From: Sinorhizobium medicae
Lineage (GTDB): Bacteria > Pseudomonadota > Alphaproteobacteria > Rhizobiales > Rhizobiaceae
Assembly (NCBI RefSeq): GCF_007827695.1
Contig: NZ_VITA01000022.1
Span: forward strand, 1 to 64,000
DNA: 64,000 bases
Direction of reading: 5' to 3'
Shown: positions 1 to 8,248 of the stretch, piece after piece
Position numbering within the stretch: the first letter of the stretch is position 1
How the letters are laid out: each line of letters opens with the position of its first letter
Made by a program: the position numbers and the translations under genes
The notes under the pieces: generated by a model
Told to the model about the DNA's origin: nothing
The model's database searches: none
What the model saw: only the letters and a program-made list of their open reading frames with translations

Positions 1-192
1 ACCGACGAGAGAGGAGCAGCCGCCTCGAAACTCGACACGATGCACACGATCGTGCTGCCGTTCGTCGACGAGATCATCGCACCGATGATCTTCTCGCTGC
101 CGGTCCAGCTTCTCGCCTACCACACCGCCGTCATCATGGGGACCGACGTCGACCAGCCGCGCAACCTCGCCAAATCGGTGACGGTCGAATGA
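1..192 (+). CDS. glmS: GlmS, C-terminal fragment (glutamine-fructose-6-phosphate aminotransferase, isomerizing)
   Basis: Only the last 63 codons are in the window; the 5' part lies off the left edge. The reading frame is open from base 1 to the TGA at 190-192. The tail ends with the motif [13 protein letters not shown], the conserved carboxy terminus of GlmS, where the second SIS (sugar isomerase) domain closes the active site. GlmS makes glucosamine-6-phosphate from fructose-6-phosphate and glutamine, the first step toward UDP-GlcNAc for peptidoglycan and lipid A, in the cytoplasm. The stop overlaps the start of the next gene (ATGA), so the two are probably co-transcribed. Identification from this tail is firm. 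Confidence 0.93.
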   Translation, partial: TDERGAAASKLDTMHTIVLPFVDEIIAPMIFSLPVQLLAYHTAVIMGTDVDQPRNLAKSVTVE

Positions 193-686
193 TCATTCGT
201 CCGGACACCGAAGGCGACGACGAGGCGATCCGGCAGATTACCGAGGCGGCTTTCGCCGGTCAGCCCTATAGCAGCCAGACGGAGGCTCGGATCATCGATC
301 GGTTGCGCTCCGAGGACGCGCTGACTCTGTCCCTCGTCGCCGAGGAAGAGGGCGAGATAATCGGCCACATCGCTTTCTCGCCGGTGACGATCGCCCCCTT
401 TGCGGTCGGCTGGTATGGGCTTGGTCCGGTAGCGGTGCGGCCGGACCGGCAAGGACACGGCACAGGCAGTGCACTTGTGCGCCGCGGGCTCGATATGCTT
501 CGCAAGGCGGGAGCCTCAGGCTGCGTGCTTGCGGGGGATCCGGCTTTCTATGGGAGATTCGGGTTCCGAAATGAACCTGCGCTGGTGTATGAGGGTTGTG
601 CGCCGCAATATTTCATGGCTCTACCCTTGTCGGGAGCATTGGTTTCCGGCACCGTCACATATCATCCCGCCTTTGGAGCGGAATGA
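189..686 (+). CDS. GNAT family N-acetyltransferase
   Basis: 165 residues, a usual single-domain GNAT length. The acetyl-CoA pyrophosphate-binding motif A is visible near residues 82-95 ([14 protein letters not shown], fitting Q/R-x-x-G-x-G/A), followed by the typical '[11 protein letters not shown]' segment near residue 120, seen in the YhbS-like subgroup. Cytoplasmic; substrate unknown. The ATG overlaps the glmS stop by four bases (ATGA), which fixes the start and suggests translational coupling. The next gene starts 18 bases after its stop, so the three genes may form one transcript. No substrate can be named from sequence. Confidence 0.85.
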   Translation: MIIRPDTEGDDEAIRQITEAAFAGQPYSSQTEARIIDRLRSEDALTLSLVAEEEGEIIGHIAFSPVTIAPFAVGWYGLGPVAVRPDRQGHGTGSALVRRGLDMLRKAGASGCVLAGDPAFYGRFGFRNEPALVYEGCAPQYFMALPLSGALVSGTVTYHPAFGAE

Positions 687-704
687 CGGATCGATGGCAA
701 CGGC

Positions 705-1397
705 ATGACGGACAGTTCCAAAAGCGGCATCATCGCGGCACGACTGCGCAATTACTTCTTCACGGGCCTCATAATCTGCGCGCCTCTGGCGATCACGGTA
801 TGGCTCGTCCGATCGTTCATCGAGTGGGCCGACGGCTGGGTGAAGCCGTATTTGCCGAAGTTTTATAACCCGGACAACTATCTGCCGATCGCGATCCCTG
901 GATTCGGGCTGCTCGTTGCGGTGATCGTCATCACTCTGGTCGGCTTTCTGACCGCCAACCTTGTGGGCCGTTCGATCATCAATTTCGGCGAGTCGCTTCT
1001 TAATAGAACGCCGCTCGTCCGCTCCATCTACAAGTCGCTGAAGCAGATCTTCCAGACCGTGCTGCAGGACCAATCGTCGTCCTTCAAGAAGGCAGGGTTG
1101 ATAGAATATCCCAGCCCCGGACTCTGGTCGCTCGTTTTCATCGCCACGGACGTCAAGGGCGAGATCGCAGCAAGATTCGACGAGCGCGGCATGGACATGG
1201 TGACGGTCTTCCTGCCTCCGACACCGATCCCCACTGCCGGCTTCCTGCTCTTCGTGCCGCGCGACAAGATCATTCCCTTGCAGATGAGCGCAGAAGATGC
1301 AGCAAAGCTGCTGATTTCCGGAGGCCTCGTCGCCCCCGATTACAGCCCTCTGGCCAACGCGCCGCAGCTTGCGATCAAACAGCAGGAGAGCGTTTGA
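705..1397 (+). CDS. DUF502 family membrane protein
   Basis: 230 residues. Two hydrophobic segments, about residues 17-35 and 64-85, mark membrane helices. They are followed by the DUF502 core, with the signature 'NRTPLVRSIYKSLKQ' near residues 104-118 and 'PTPIPTAGFLLFVP' near 170. DUF502 proteins are widespread inner-membrane proteins of unknown biochemical role; some are linked to membrane or ribosome homeostasis, but nothing here decides that. The gene lies 18 bases after the GNAT gene, same strand, and converges on recG, whose stop is only 16 bases away. Confidence 0.85.
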   Translation: MTDSSKSGIIAARLRNYFFTGLIICAPLAITVWLVRSFIEWADGWVKPYLPKFYNPDNYLPIAIPGFGLLVAVIVITLVGFLTANLVGRSIINFGESLLNRTPLVRSIYKSLKQIFQTVLQDQSSSFKKAGLIEYPSPGLWSLVFIATDVKGEIAARFDERGMDMVTVFLPPTPIPTAGFLLFVPRDKIIPLQMSAEDAAKLLISGGLVAPDYSPLANAPQLAIKQQESV

Positions 1398-1413
1398 GGG
1401 GCGCGCCGGATGA

Positions 1414-3519
1414 TCAGCCGGCGCGGAGGAACCGGATCGCCTCGTCGCGACGGAAGAGATACAGAAGCATCCTGAGCGCCGCACCGCGTTCCGATGTCAG
1501 TTCCGGATCCCGATCGATCACATAGGCGGCATCCTTTCGCGCCATCTCCAGGAGGTCGCCATGCGCCTCGAGACTGGCGATCAGGAAGCCGGGGGTGCCG
1601 GATTGGCGCGTTCCGAGGAGCTCGCCTTCGCCACGCAGCCTGAGATCTTCCTCGGCGATCAGAAAGCCGTCTTCCGTCTCGCGCAGGACCGAGAGCCGAG
1701 CCCGCCCGGCTTCGCTGAGCGGGCTTTTGTAAAGCAGGATGCAGGTCGAGGCTTCGTCGCCGCGACCAACGCGCCCCCGAAGCTGATGCAGTTGCGCAAG
1801 GCCGAAGCGTTCGGCGTGTTCGATCACCATGATCGTGGCGTCCGGCACGTCGACCCCGACCTCGACGACGGTCGTTGCCACGAGCAACCGGATGTCGCCG
1901 GTCTTGAAGGCGAGCATGACGGCATCCTTTTCAGGCCCCGTCATGCGCCCGTGCACCAGGCCGACATCCTTGCCGAACCGTCGAGCAAGGCTCTGGTAGC
2001 GCTCATCGGCAGACATTGCGTCGGTTTCCTCGGACTCCTCGACGAGAGGGCAGATCCAATAGGCCTTCTTGCCTTGGCTCAGCGCCGCATCGAGCCTCTC
2101 CACGATCTCGTCGGTCCGTTCGTTCGGTATCGTGACGGTCTGGATCGGCTTGCGCCCGGCCGGCTTCTCCGTCAGCTTCGAAACGTCCATGTCGCCGAAG
2201 GCCGCAAGCACAAGTGTTCTCGGAATAGGTGTCGCGGTCATGACGAGCATGTGCGGCGAGACACCCTTGGCCGTCAGACGCAATCTCTGGTGCACGCCAA
2301 AACGATGCTGCTCATCGACCACGGCGAGGACGAGGTGGCGATAGCTCACTGCATCCTGAAAAAGTGCGTGCGTGCCGATCACCAACTGCGTTTCGCCGGA
2401 AGCGATGCGCTCCAGTACCGCGTCACGCTCCTTGCCCTTCGTCCTGCCGGTCAGGACGTCGATGGTGATACCCGCCGGTGCCGCCAACTTCGAAAGGGTG
2501 GCGTGGTGCTGGCGCGCGAGAATTTCCGTCGGCGCCATCAGCACCGCCTGGCCGCCGGCCTCCAGAGCCGCCAGAATCGCCATCAAGGCGACGGCCGTCT
2601 TGCCCGAACCTACATCACCCTGCAGCAATCGCAGCATGCGGTCTGTTCCGGACATGTCTTGAAGGATCTCGTCGACGGCGGTCGACTGGCTGCTCGTCAG
2701 CGAGAAGGGCAGGGCGGCGATGACTGGACTGCTCAATCGGCCCGTTGGATGAACAGGCGTGCCGGACACTTTGCGCAGTCGCTGGCGAACGAGCGAGAGC
2801 GAAAGCTGCCCCGCCAGGAATTCGTCGTAGGCTAGCCTGCGGCGCGCGGGAGCCTGCGCGTCGATGTCTGCGTCATCCCGTGGTTCGTGCAGGCGCTGAA
2901 GACTCTCCTTGACGCTTTGGAAACCCTGCTGGCGAAGTAGGGCCCCGTCCAGCCACTCCGGCAGGTCCGGGACGCGCGCCACCGCCGCCTCGATGGACTT
3001 GCGAAGCGGCCTGGAAGTCAGGCCCGCCGTCAGCCCGTAAACCGGTTCGACGAGCGTCATATTCTGCGATTCGGCCGCGCGGACCATGTAATCCGGGTGT
3101 ACCATGGAGGCCCGCCCGTTGAACCAGTCGACCTTGCCGCTGACGATGACCGTCTCGTCGACCGGCAGGGCCTTTTCGAGCCAGTTGCCCTTCACGCGGA
3201 AGAAGGTCAGCGCGAGTTCGCCGGTATCGTCGTGAAGAAAGACGCGATATGGCACGTTCGACCTGCCGCTGGGGGCGGGCTGGTGCCGGTCGACGCGCCC
3301 GGTAATGGTGACGATCGAACCGGCTGGAGCATAGGCGATGCCGGGCTGGCGGCGGCGGTCGATCAGTGAATGGGGCGCATGGAACAGAAGATCCACGACG
3401 CGGCAGTCTTCGATCGTCTCGCGCCCGAGCAGACGGGCGTAAAGCTCGCCGGTCTTTGGTCCGATGCCGGGCAAAGTATCGAGAGGCGAAAACAGCGGGT
3501 CGAGCAGGGCAGGGCGCAT
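1414..3519 (-). CDS. recG: ATP-dependent DNA helicase RecG
   Basis: 701 residues, the usual RecG length. An N-terminal wedge (OB-fold) domain is followed by two RecA-like helicase lobes. Walker A is GDVGSGKTAVAL near residue 302 and the DExH box is DEQHRFGV near 398. Motif III appears as TATPIPRTL, and the RecG C-terminal block 'QLHQLRGRVGRG' is present. RecG remodels stalled replication forks and branch-migrates Holliday junctions. The frame stays open upstream to 3702, but the start at 3519 (protein beginning MRPALLDPLF) is chosen because it gives the family's N-terminus ('DTLPGIGPKTGELY' near residue 14). It is divergent from sdhE-mfd, a common alphaproteobacterial arrangement of repair genes. 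Confidence 0.95.
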   Translation of the reverse strand: MRPALLDPLFSPLDTLPGIGPKTGELYARLLGRETIEDCRVVDLLFHAPHSLIDRRRQPGIAYAPAGSIVTITGRVDRHQPAPSGRSNVPYRVFLHDDTGELALTFFRVKGNWLEKALPVDETVIVSGKVDWFNGRASMVHPDYMVRAAESQNMTLVEPVYGLTAGLTSRPLRKSIEAAVARVPDLPEWLDGALLRQQGFQSVKESLQRLHEPRDDADIDAQAPARRRLAYDEFLAGQLSLSLVRQRLRKVSGTPVHPTGRLSSPVIAALPFSLTSSQSTAVDEILQDMSGTDRMLRLLQGDVGSGKTAVALMAILAALEAGGQAVLMAPTEILARQHHATLSKLAAPAGITIDVLTGRTKGKERDAVLERIASGETQLVIGTHALFQDAVSYRHLVLAVVDEQHRFGVHQRLRLTAKGVSPHMLVMTATPIPRTLVLAAFGDMDVSKLTEKPAGRKPIQTVTIPNERTDEIVERLDAALSQGKKAYWICPLVEESEETDAMSADERYQSLARRFGKDVGLVHGRMTGPEKDAVMLAFKTGDIRLLVATTVVEVGVDVPDATIMVIEHAERFGLAQLHQLRGRVGRGDEASTCILLYKSPLSEAGRARLSVLRETEDGFLIAEEDLRLRGEGELLGTRQSGTPGFLIASLEAHGDLLEMARKDAAYVIDRDPELTSERGAALRMLLYLFRRDEAIRFLRAG

Positions 3520-3635
3520 GGCAATGAAATTGCGACGATAATTCCGCCTTTGGCAAGGCTGACAACCGGCTTTCCAGCGTTTATAGAGCCCAATGATCTC
3601 GATCGCCGAGGCGGCGGACGGCAGAAGGACATCCC

Positions 3636-3947
3636 ATGACCGGCATTTCGCGCACGAGCGCCGATCTCGACCCGCGTCGGCGCAGGATTCTTTTCCGCGC
3701 ATGGCACCGTGGCATCAGGGAAATGGACCTGATCCTCGGCCAGTTCGCGGAGGCGGAGCTCGCGACCTTGTCCGAAGCGGAGCTCGACGAGCTCGAAGCG
3801 ATCATGGGCGAGGAGGACAACGACCTCGTCCGCTGGATCACTGGAGAAAAACCGCTGCCCGAGCGTTATGCGACCGAGCTTTTTCTCCGGATTGCTGCCT
3901 ATCGCCCTGATTTCGACCCGGTTCGCCAAGACACGAAGCAGACATGA
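3636..3947 (+). CDS. sdhE: FAD assembly factor SdhE (succinate dehydrogenase assembly)
   Basis: 103 residues, matching the small all-alpha DUF339/SdhE family. The diagnostic RGxxE motif is present as 'HRGIREMDLILG' near residues 25-36, followed by the usual 'DNDLVRWITGEKPLP' block near 60-75. SdhE proteins promote covalent attachment of FAD to the flavoprotein subunit of succinate dehydrogenase and related flavoproteins in the cytoplasm. The stop overlaps the start of mfd (ATGA at 3944-3947), so the genes are translationally coupled. The recG/sdhE/mfd grouping is familiar in rhizobia. Confidence 0.92.
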   Translation: MTGISRTSADLDPRRRRILFRAWHRGIREMDLILGQFAEAELATLSEAELDELEAIMGEEDNDLVRWITGEKPLPERYATELFLRIAAYRPDFDPVRQDTKQT

Positions 3948-6900
3948 CGATGATACCTGGCCTCGACCCTAGGAAGGTTCTTGCGGCGACGCGGGAAATG
4001 ACAATCGGCCCGGTGCCAACGGGTGCCGAGGCGCTCGTACTTGCGGAGCTGGCGCGTGGCGGCGCACCCGTCGCCTATATTCTGTCTGACGGACAGAAGG
4101 TCTCAGACCTCGAACAGGTGCTCGGCTTCGTCGCTCCCGACATCCCGGTTCTGACGCTGCCCGGTTGGGACTGTCTTCCCTACGACCGCGTCTCCCCGAG
4201 CGCCGATACGTCGGCCCGGCGCCTGGCGGCCCTGAGCGCGCTGATTGCCCATCGACGGAAACCGCATCCGGCGATCGTGCTCGTCACCGTCAATGCGGTC
4301 CTGCAAAGGATCTCGCCGCAGGATGTGATCGAAAGCCTCGCCTTCACTGCTCGTCCCGGCAATCAGATCCGCATGGACGACCTTGCGGCCCGGCTCGAGC
4401 GAAACGGTTTCGAGCGGGTGCCGACGGTGCGCGAGATGGGCGAATTTGCCGTGCGAGGAGGCATCCTCGACGTCTATGTACCCGGCAGCGGCGAGCCTCT
4501 GCGCCTTGACTTCTTCGGCGACACGCTCGAGGCGATCCGCGCATTCGACCCGGCAAGCCAGCGCACGATCGGGCAGGTTCGATCCCTGGACCTCAATCCG
4601 ATGAGCGAGGTGTCGCTGACGCCGGAAACGATAAGCCACTTCCGAAAGCAGTATCTTTCGCTCTTCGGAGCGGCGACGCGCGATGATGCGCTCTATCAGG
4701 CGGTGTCGGAGGGCCGGCGTTATGCGGGCATGGAGCATTGGCTGCCCCTCTTTTATGATCGGCTCGAAACCGTCTTCGACTATCTGAACGGTTTTCGCAT
4801 CGTCACCGATCATCTGGCGCGAGAGGCCGCCGCGGAGCGCTCGAAGCTCATTCTCGACTATTACGACGCGCGTCTTGCCTCCGCTTCACCGGGCAAGTCC
4901 CAGGCCACGCAGGGCACGCCTTACAAGCCAGTGCCGCCGGACATGCTCTATCTCGCCGCGAAAGCGTTCGGGGATGCGCTGACGGAGCGCAATGCCGTCC
5001 GCCTGTCACCTTTCTCCGAACACGAGGGCGAAGCCCGACACGTTGTGCATATCGAAGCGCGCCAGGGTGTGCGTTGGGCCAAGTCCGCGAGCGAGGCCGA
5101 AAGTGACGGCACGCGCACCAACGTCTTCGATCAGGCAGTGAAGCATATCGCCGAAAAGCGCGCCAAAGGCGCCAGGGTCCTCGTATCCGGTTGGACGGAA
5201 GGTTCGCTCGACCGGCTGCTTCAGGTTCTAGGCGAGCATGGCCTGGCCAATATCCGCCCGGTCCAGGCGCTTTCGGACCTCAATTCGCTGAGGCCGGGTG
5301 AAGCGGCATCCACCGTTCTTAGCCTCGAAGCGGGTTTTGAAAGCGGCGACCTTGTCGTCATAGGCGAGCAGGACATTCTCGGAGACCGTCTGGTTCGCCG
5401 CTCCAAGCGCCGCAAGCGGGGCTCTGATTTCATTGCCGAAGTGACCGGCCTGGATGAGGGCAGCTACGTCGTTCACGCCGAGCACGGGATCGGGCGCTTT
5501 GTCGGCCTGCAGACAATCGAAGCCGCCGGTGCGCCGCATGACTGCCTCGAACTCGTCTATGCGGACGACGCCAAGCTCTTTTTGCCGGTGGAAAACATCG
5601 AGCTTCTGTCCCGCTACGGTTCGGAAGGAACCGACGCGGTTCTGGACAAGCTTGGCGGGGTCGCCTGGCAGGCGCGCAAGGCCAAGCTCAAGAAGCGCCT
5701 GCTGGACATGGCCGGGGGGCTCATTCGCATTGCGGCCGAAAGACACACGCGCCATGCGCCGGTCCTGGCGGCGCAGGATGGCGTCTACGACGAATTCGCA
5801 GCACGCTTCCCCTATGACGAGACCGAGGACCAGCTGAACTCGATCGATGCCGTTCGCGACGATCTCGGCAGCGGCAGGCCGATGGATCGCCTCGTATGCG
5901 GAGATGTCGGCTTCGGGAAGACGGAGGTGGCGCTGCGTGCCGCTTTCATCGCGGCGATGAACGGCGTGCAGGTGGCTGTGGTCGTACCCACGACACTGCT
6001 TGCGCGGCAGCACTTCAGGACCTTCTCCGAACGTTTCCGCGGTCTGCCGATACGGATTCAGCAAGCCTCCCGGCTCGTCGGCTCGAAGGAGCTGGCGCTC
6101 ACCAAGAAGGAAGTTGCGGAAGGCAAGACGGACATCGTGGTCGGCACGCATGCATTGCTCGGCTCGTCGATCAAATTCGCCAATCTCGGCCTGCTGATCA
6201 TCGACGAGGAGCAGCACTTCGGCGTGAAGCACAAGGAACGCCTGAAAGAGCTGAAGACCGATGTGCATGTTCTCACGCTCTCGGCGACGCCCATTCCGCG
6301 GACACTGCAGCTTGCCCTTACCGGCGTGCGTGAATTGTCGCTGATCACCACGCCGCCCGTCGATCGCATGGCGGTGCGGACCTTCATTTCGCCCTTCGAC
6401 GCGCTGGTGATCCGAGAGACGCTGATGCGTGAGCACTATCGCGGGGGCCAGAGCTTCTATGTCTGTCCACGTGTAAGCGATCTTCCGGAGATTCACGATT
6501 TCCTGAAGTCCGACGTGCCGGAACTGAAGGTGGCCGTGGCGCATGGGCAAATGCCAGCAACCGAACTCGAAGACATCATGAACGCCTTCTACGAAGGTCG
6601 CTACGATGTCCTGCTCTCGACCACGATCGTCGAGTCCGGTCTCGACGTACCGACCGCCAATACCCTGATCGTGCATCGTGCGGACATGTTCGGTCTGGCC
6701 CAGCTCTATCAGCTGCGCGGCCGCGTAGGGCGCTCCAAGGTCCGCGCCTTCTCGCTCTTTACGCTTCCGGTAAACAAGACCCTGACCGGACCTGCGGAGC
6801 GGCGCCTCAAGGTCCTGCAGTCGCTTGATACGCTCGGAGCCGGGTTCCAGCTCGCCAGCCACGATCTCGATATCCGCGGCGCCGGCAACCTGCTGGGCGA

Positions 6901-7459
6901 GGAACAGTCGGGTCATATCAAGGAGGTCGGTTTTGAGCTCTACCAGCAGATGCTGGAGGAAGCGGTGGCCGAACTCAAGGGCGAGGAGGAGATCCGCGAT
7001 ACCGGCTGGTCGCCGCAGATATCGGTCGGCACACCGGTGATGATCCCCGAAGACTATGTGCCCGACCTCAACCTGCGGCTCGCGCTCTATCGGCGTCTGG
7101 GCGAGCTGACGGATCTCAAGGAGATCGACGGCTTCGGTGCGGAACTGATCGACCGTTTCGGGCCGCTTCCAACGGAGGTGCAGCACCTCCTCAAGATCGT
7201 CTACGTCAAGTCGCTCTGCCGCACCGCGAATGTCGAAAAACTCGATGCCGGGCCTAAGGGCGTCGTGGTGCAGTTCCGCAACAAGGAGTTCCCCAACGCG
7301 GCCGCTCTCGTCGGTTACATCGCCAAGCAGGGGACGATCGCCAAAATCCGCCCGGACCAGAGCATCTTCTTCCAGCGCGATCTTGCCACACCGGAAAAAC
7401 GGCTCTCCGGTGCCGCAATGGTCATGACGCAGCTCGCAGCGCTCGCAAAAGCCGCATAG
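3944..7459 (+). CDS. mfd: Transcription-repair coupling factor Mfd
   Basis: 1171 residues, full length for Mfd. An N-terminal UvrB-like module (UvrA-interacting, residues about 1-350) is followed by the CarD-like RNA polymerase interaction domain near 500-560 ('GSYVVHAEHGIGRFVGL'). The RecG-like translocase lobes come next, with Walker A GDVGFGKTEVALRA near residue 652 and the DEEQ box 'IIDEEQHFGVKHKE' near 750. The TRCF C-terminal domain occupies the last ~150 residues. Mfd removes stalled RNA polymerase from lesions and recruits UvrA. The start overlaps the sdhE stop. It converges on the FrnE-like gene across a long hairpin. Confidence 0.97.
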   Translation: MTMIPGLDPRKVLAATREMTIGPVPTGAEALVLAELARGGAPVAYILSDGQKVSDLEQVLGFVAPDIPVLTLPGWDCLPYDRVSPSADTSARRLAALSALIAHRRKPHPAIVLVTVNAVLQRISPQDVIESLAFTARPGNQIRMDDLAARLERNGFERVPTVREMGEFAVRGGILDVYVPGSGEPLRLDFFGDTLEAIRAFDPASQRTIGQVRSLDLNPMSEVSLTPETISHFRKQYLSLFGAATRDDALYQAVSEGRRYAGMEHWLPLFYDRLETVFDYLNGFRIVTDHLAREAAAERSKLILDYYDARLASASPGKSQATQGTPYKPVPPDMLYLAAKAFGDALTERNAVRLSPFSEHEGEARHVVHIEARQGVRWAKSASEAESDGTRTNVFDQAVKHIAEKRAKGARVLVSGWTEGSLDRLLQVLGEHGLANIRPVQALSDLNSLRPGEAASTVLSLEAGFESGDLVVIGEQDILGDRLVRRSKRRKRGSDFIAEVTGLDEGSYVVHAEHGIGRFVGLQTIEAAGAPHDCLELVYADDAKLFLPVENIELLSRYGSEGTDAVLDKLGGVAWQARKAKLKKRLLDMAGGLIRIAAERHTRHAPVLAAQDGVYDEFAARFPYDETEDQLNSIDAVRDDLGSGRPMDRLVCGDVGFGKTEVALRAAFIAAMNGVQVAVVVPTTLLARQHFRTFSERFRGLPIRIQQASRLVGSKELALTKKEVAEGKTDIVVGTHALLGSSIKFANLGLLIIDEEQHFGVKHKERLKELKTDVHVLTLSATPIPRTLQLALTGVRELSLITTPPVDRMAVRTFISPFDALVIRETLMREHYRGGQSFYVCPRVSDLPEIHDFLKSDVPELKVAVAHGQMPATELEDIMNAFYEGRYDVLLSTTIVESGLDVPTANTLIVHRADMFGLAQLYQLRGRVGRSKVRAFSLFTLPVNKTLTGPAERRLKVLQSLDTLGAGFQLASHDLDIRGAGNLLGEEQSGHIKEVGFELYQQMLEEAVAELKGEEEIRDTGWSPQISVGTPVMIPEDYVPDLNLRLALYRRLGELTDLKEIDGFGAELIDRFGPLPTEVQHLLKIVYVKSLCRTANVEKLDAGPKGVVVQFRNKEFPNAAALVGYIAKQGTIAKIRPDQSIFFQRDLATPEKRLSGAAMVMTQLAALAKAA

Positions 7460-7499
7460 CGGAGTGCAGCCGAACGCGGCGGTACGCCGCTATGCGGGC
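7451..7499. terminator. Long inverted repeat between convergent genes
   Basis: GCCGCATAGCGG at the 3' end of mfd is repeated in inverted form as CCGCTATGCGGGC just before the FrnE-like gene's stop, giving a 12-bp stem with one bulged base. The mfd stop codon lies inside the left arm. There is no clear U-tract, so intrinsic termination is uncertain; it could protect both mRNA 3' ends or work with Rho. Confidence 0.45.
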
Positions 7500-7500
7500 T

Positions 7501-8166
7501 TCAGTGCGCGGGGTGCTCGGCTTTCATCTGTGCGATCTCGCGCAAAGCGCTGGACAGCACCTCGACCGACTGCGCACCCATGACCGCGTATTGCTGCTCG
7601 ATGATGAAGCAGGGGACGCCGGTTACGCCGATTTCCCGCGCCATATCGATTTCCTGCTTCACCGCTTGCTTATCCGCGTCTGAAGCAAGGAGAGCGGCGA
7701 TCACCGGCCTTTCGAGGCCACCCTGCTCGGCAATGTCGAGAAGGACGGTGTGCTCGCCGACATTGCGGCCTTCTTCGAAATATGCCTTGAAAAGCAGGTT
7801 TACCAGCTCAGCCTGCGCCGCTTCGCCGCTGGTCGCTGCCCAACGGATCAGCCGATGTGCATCGAGCGTATTCGGGCTGACTTTGACCGCATCGAAATTG
7901 AACGCGACGCCGTCTTCCATGCCGAGATTTTCGAGCATCCGGTGCGCGTCGTCGACGGCGGCCTGACCGCCGAGCTTTGCCGCCAGGTGCTGTTTATGGT
8001 CGACGCCCTCCGGCGGCAGGTCGGGATTGAGCTGGTAAGGACGCCACTGGACTGCAACGTTGATCTCGCCGGAGACATTGGCGATCGCCTGTGCCAGGCG
8101 ATTCTTGCCGAGATAGCACCACGGGCAGACGACGTCCGAGACGATATCGATATTGACGGTTTCCAT
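7501..8166 (-). CDS. DsbA-family (FrnE-like) thiol oxidoreductase
   Basis: 221 residues with no signal peptide, so cytoplasmic. The redox motif CPWC is at residues 14-17 of a thioredoxin-like fold, followed by the helical insertion typical of DsbA. The cis-proline loop 'GVTGVPCFII' lies near residue 182. This matches the FrnE/2-hydroxychromene-2-carboxylate isomerase-like branch, which acts in oxidative-stress thiol chemistry. The exact substrate is unknown. The gene is convergent with mfd and is followed upstream, on the same strand, by the YejA-like gene after 82 bases. Confidence 0.9.
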   Translation of the reverse strand: METVNIDIVSDVVCPWCYLGKNRLAQAIANVSGEINVAVQWRPYQLNPDLPPEGVDHKQHLAAKLGGQAAVDDAHRMLENLGMEDGVAFNFDAVKVSPNTLDAHRLIRWAATSGEAAQAELVNLLFKAYFEEGRNVGEHTVLLDIAEQGGLERPVIAALLASDADKQAVKQEIDMAREIGVTGVPCFIIEQQYAVMGAQSVEVLSSALREIAQMKAEHPAH

Positions 8167-8248
8167 GGTGGCGGCCTTTCATATTGCCAAAACTGCCAGA
8201 TAAGCCGCGCAGGCGCGTCTTTCAACGCGTTAACAAAAGGGCGCCGGC

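Noticed and set aside
1561..2835. 424-codon plus-strand ORF opposite recG
   Set aside because: Lies entirely antisense to recG with no independent start signal; arises from GC-rich codon structure.
5228..7186. 652-codon minus-strand ORF opposite mfd
   Set aside because: Antisense shadow of mfd; composition (His/Arg/Gln-rich) typical of a complement frame.
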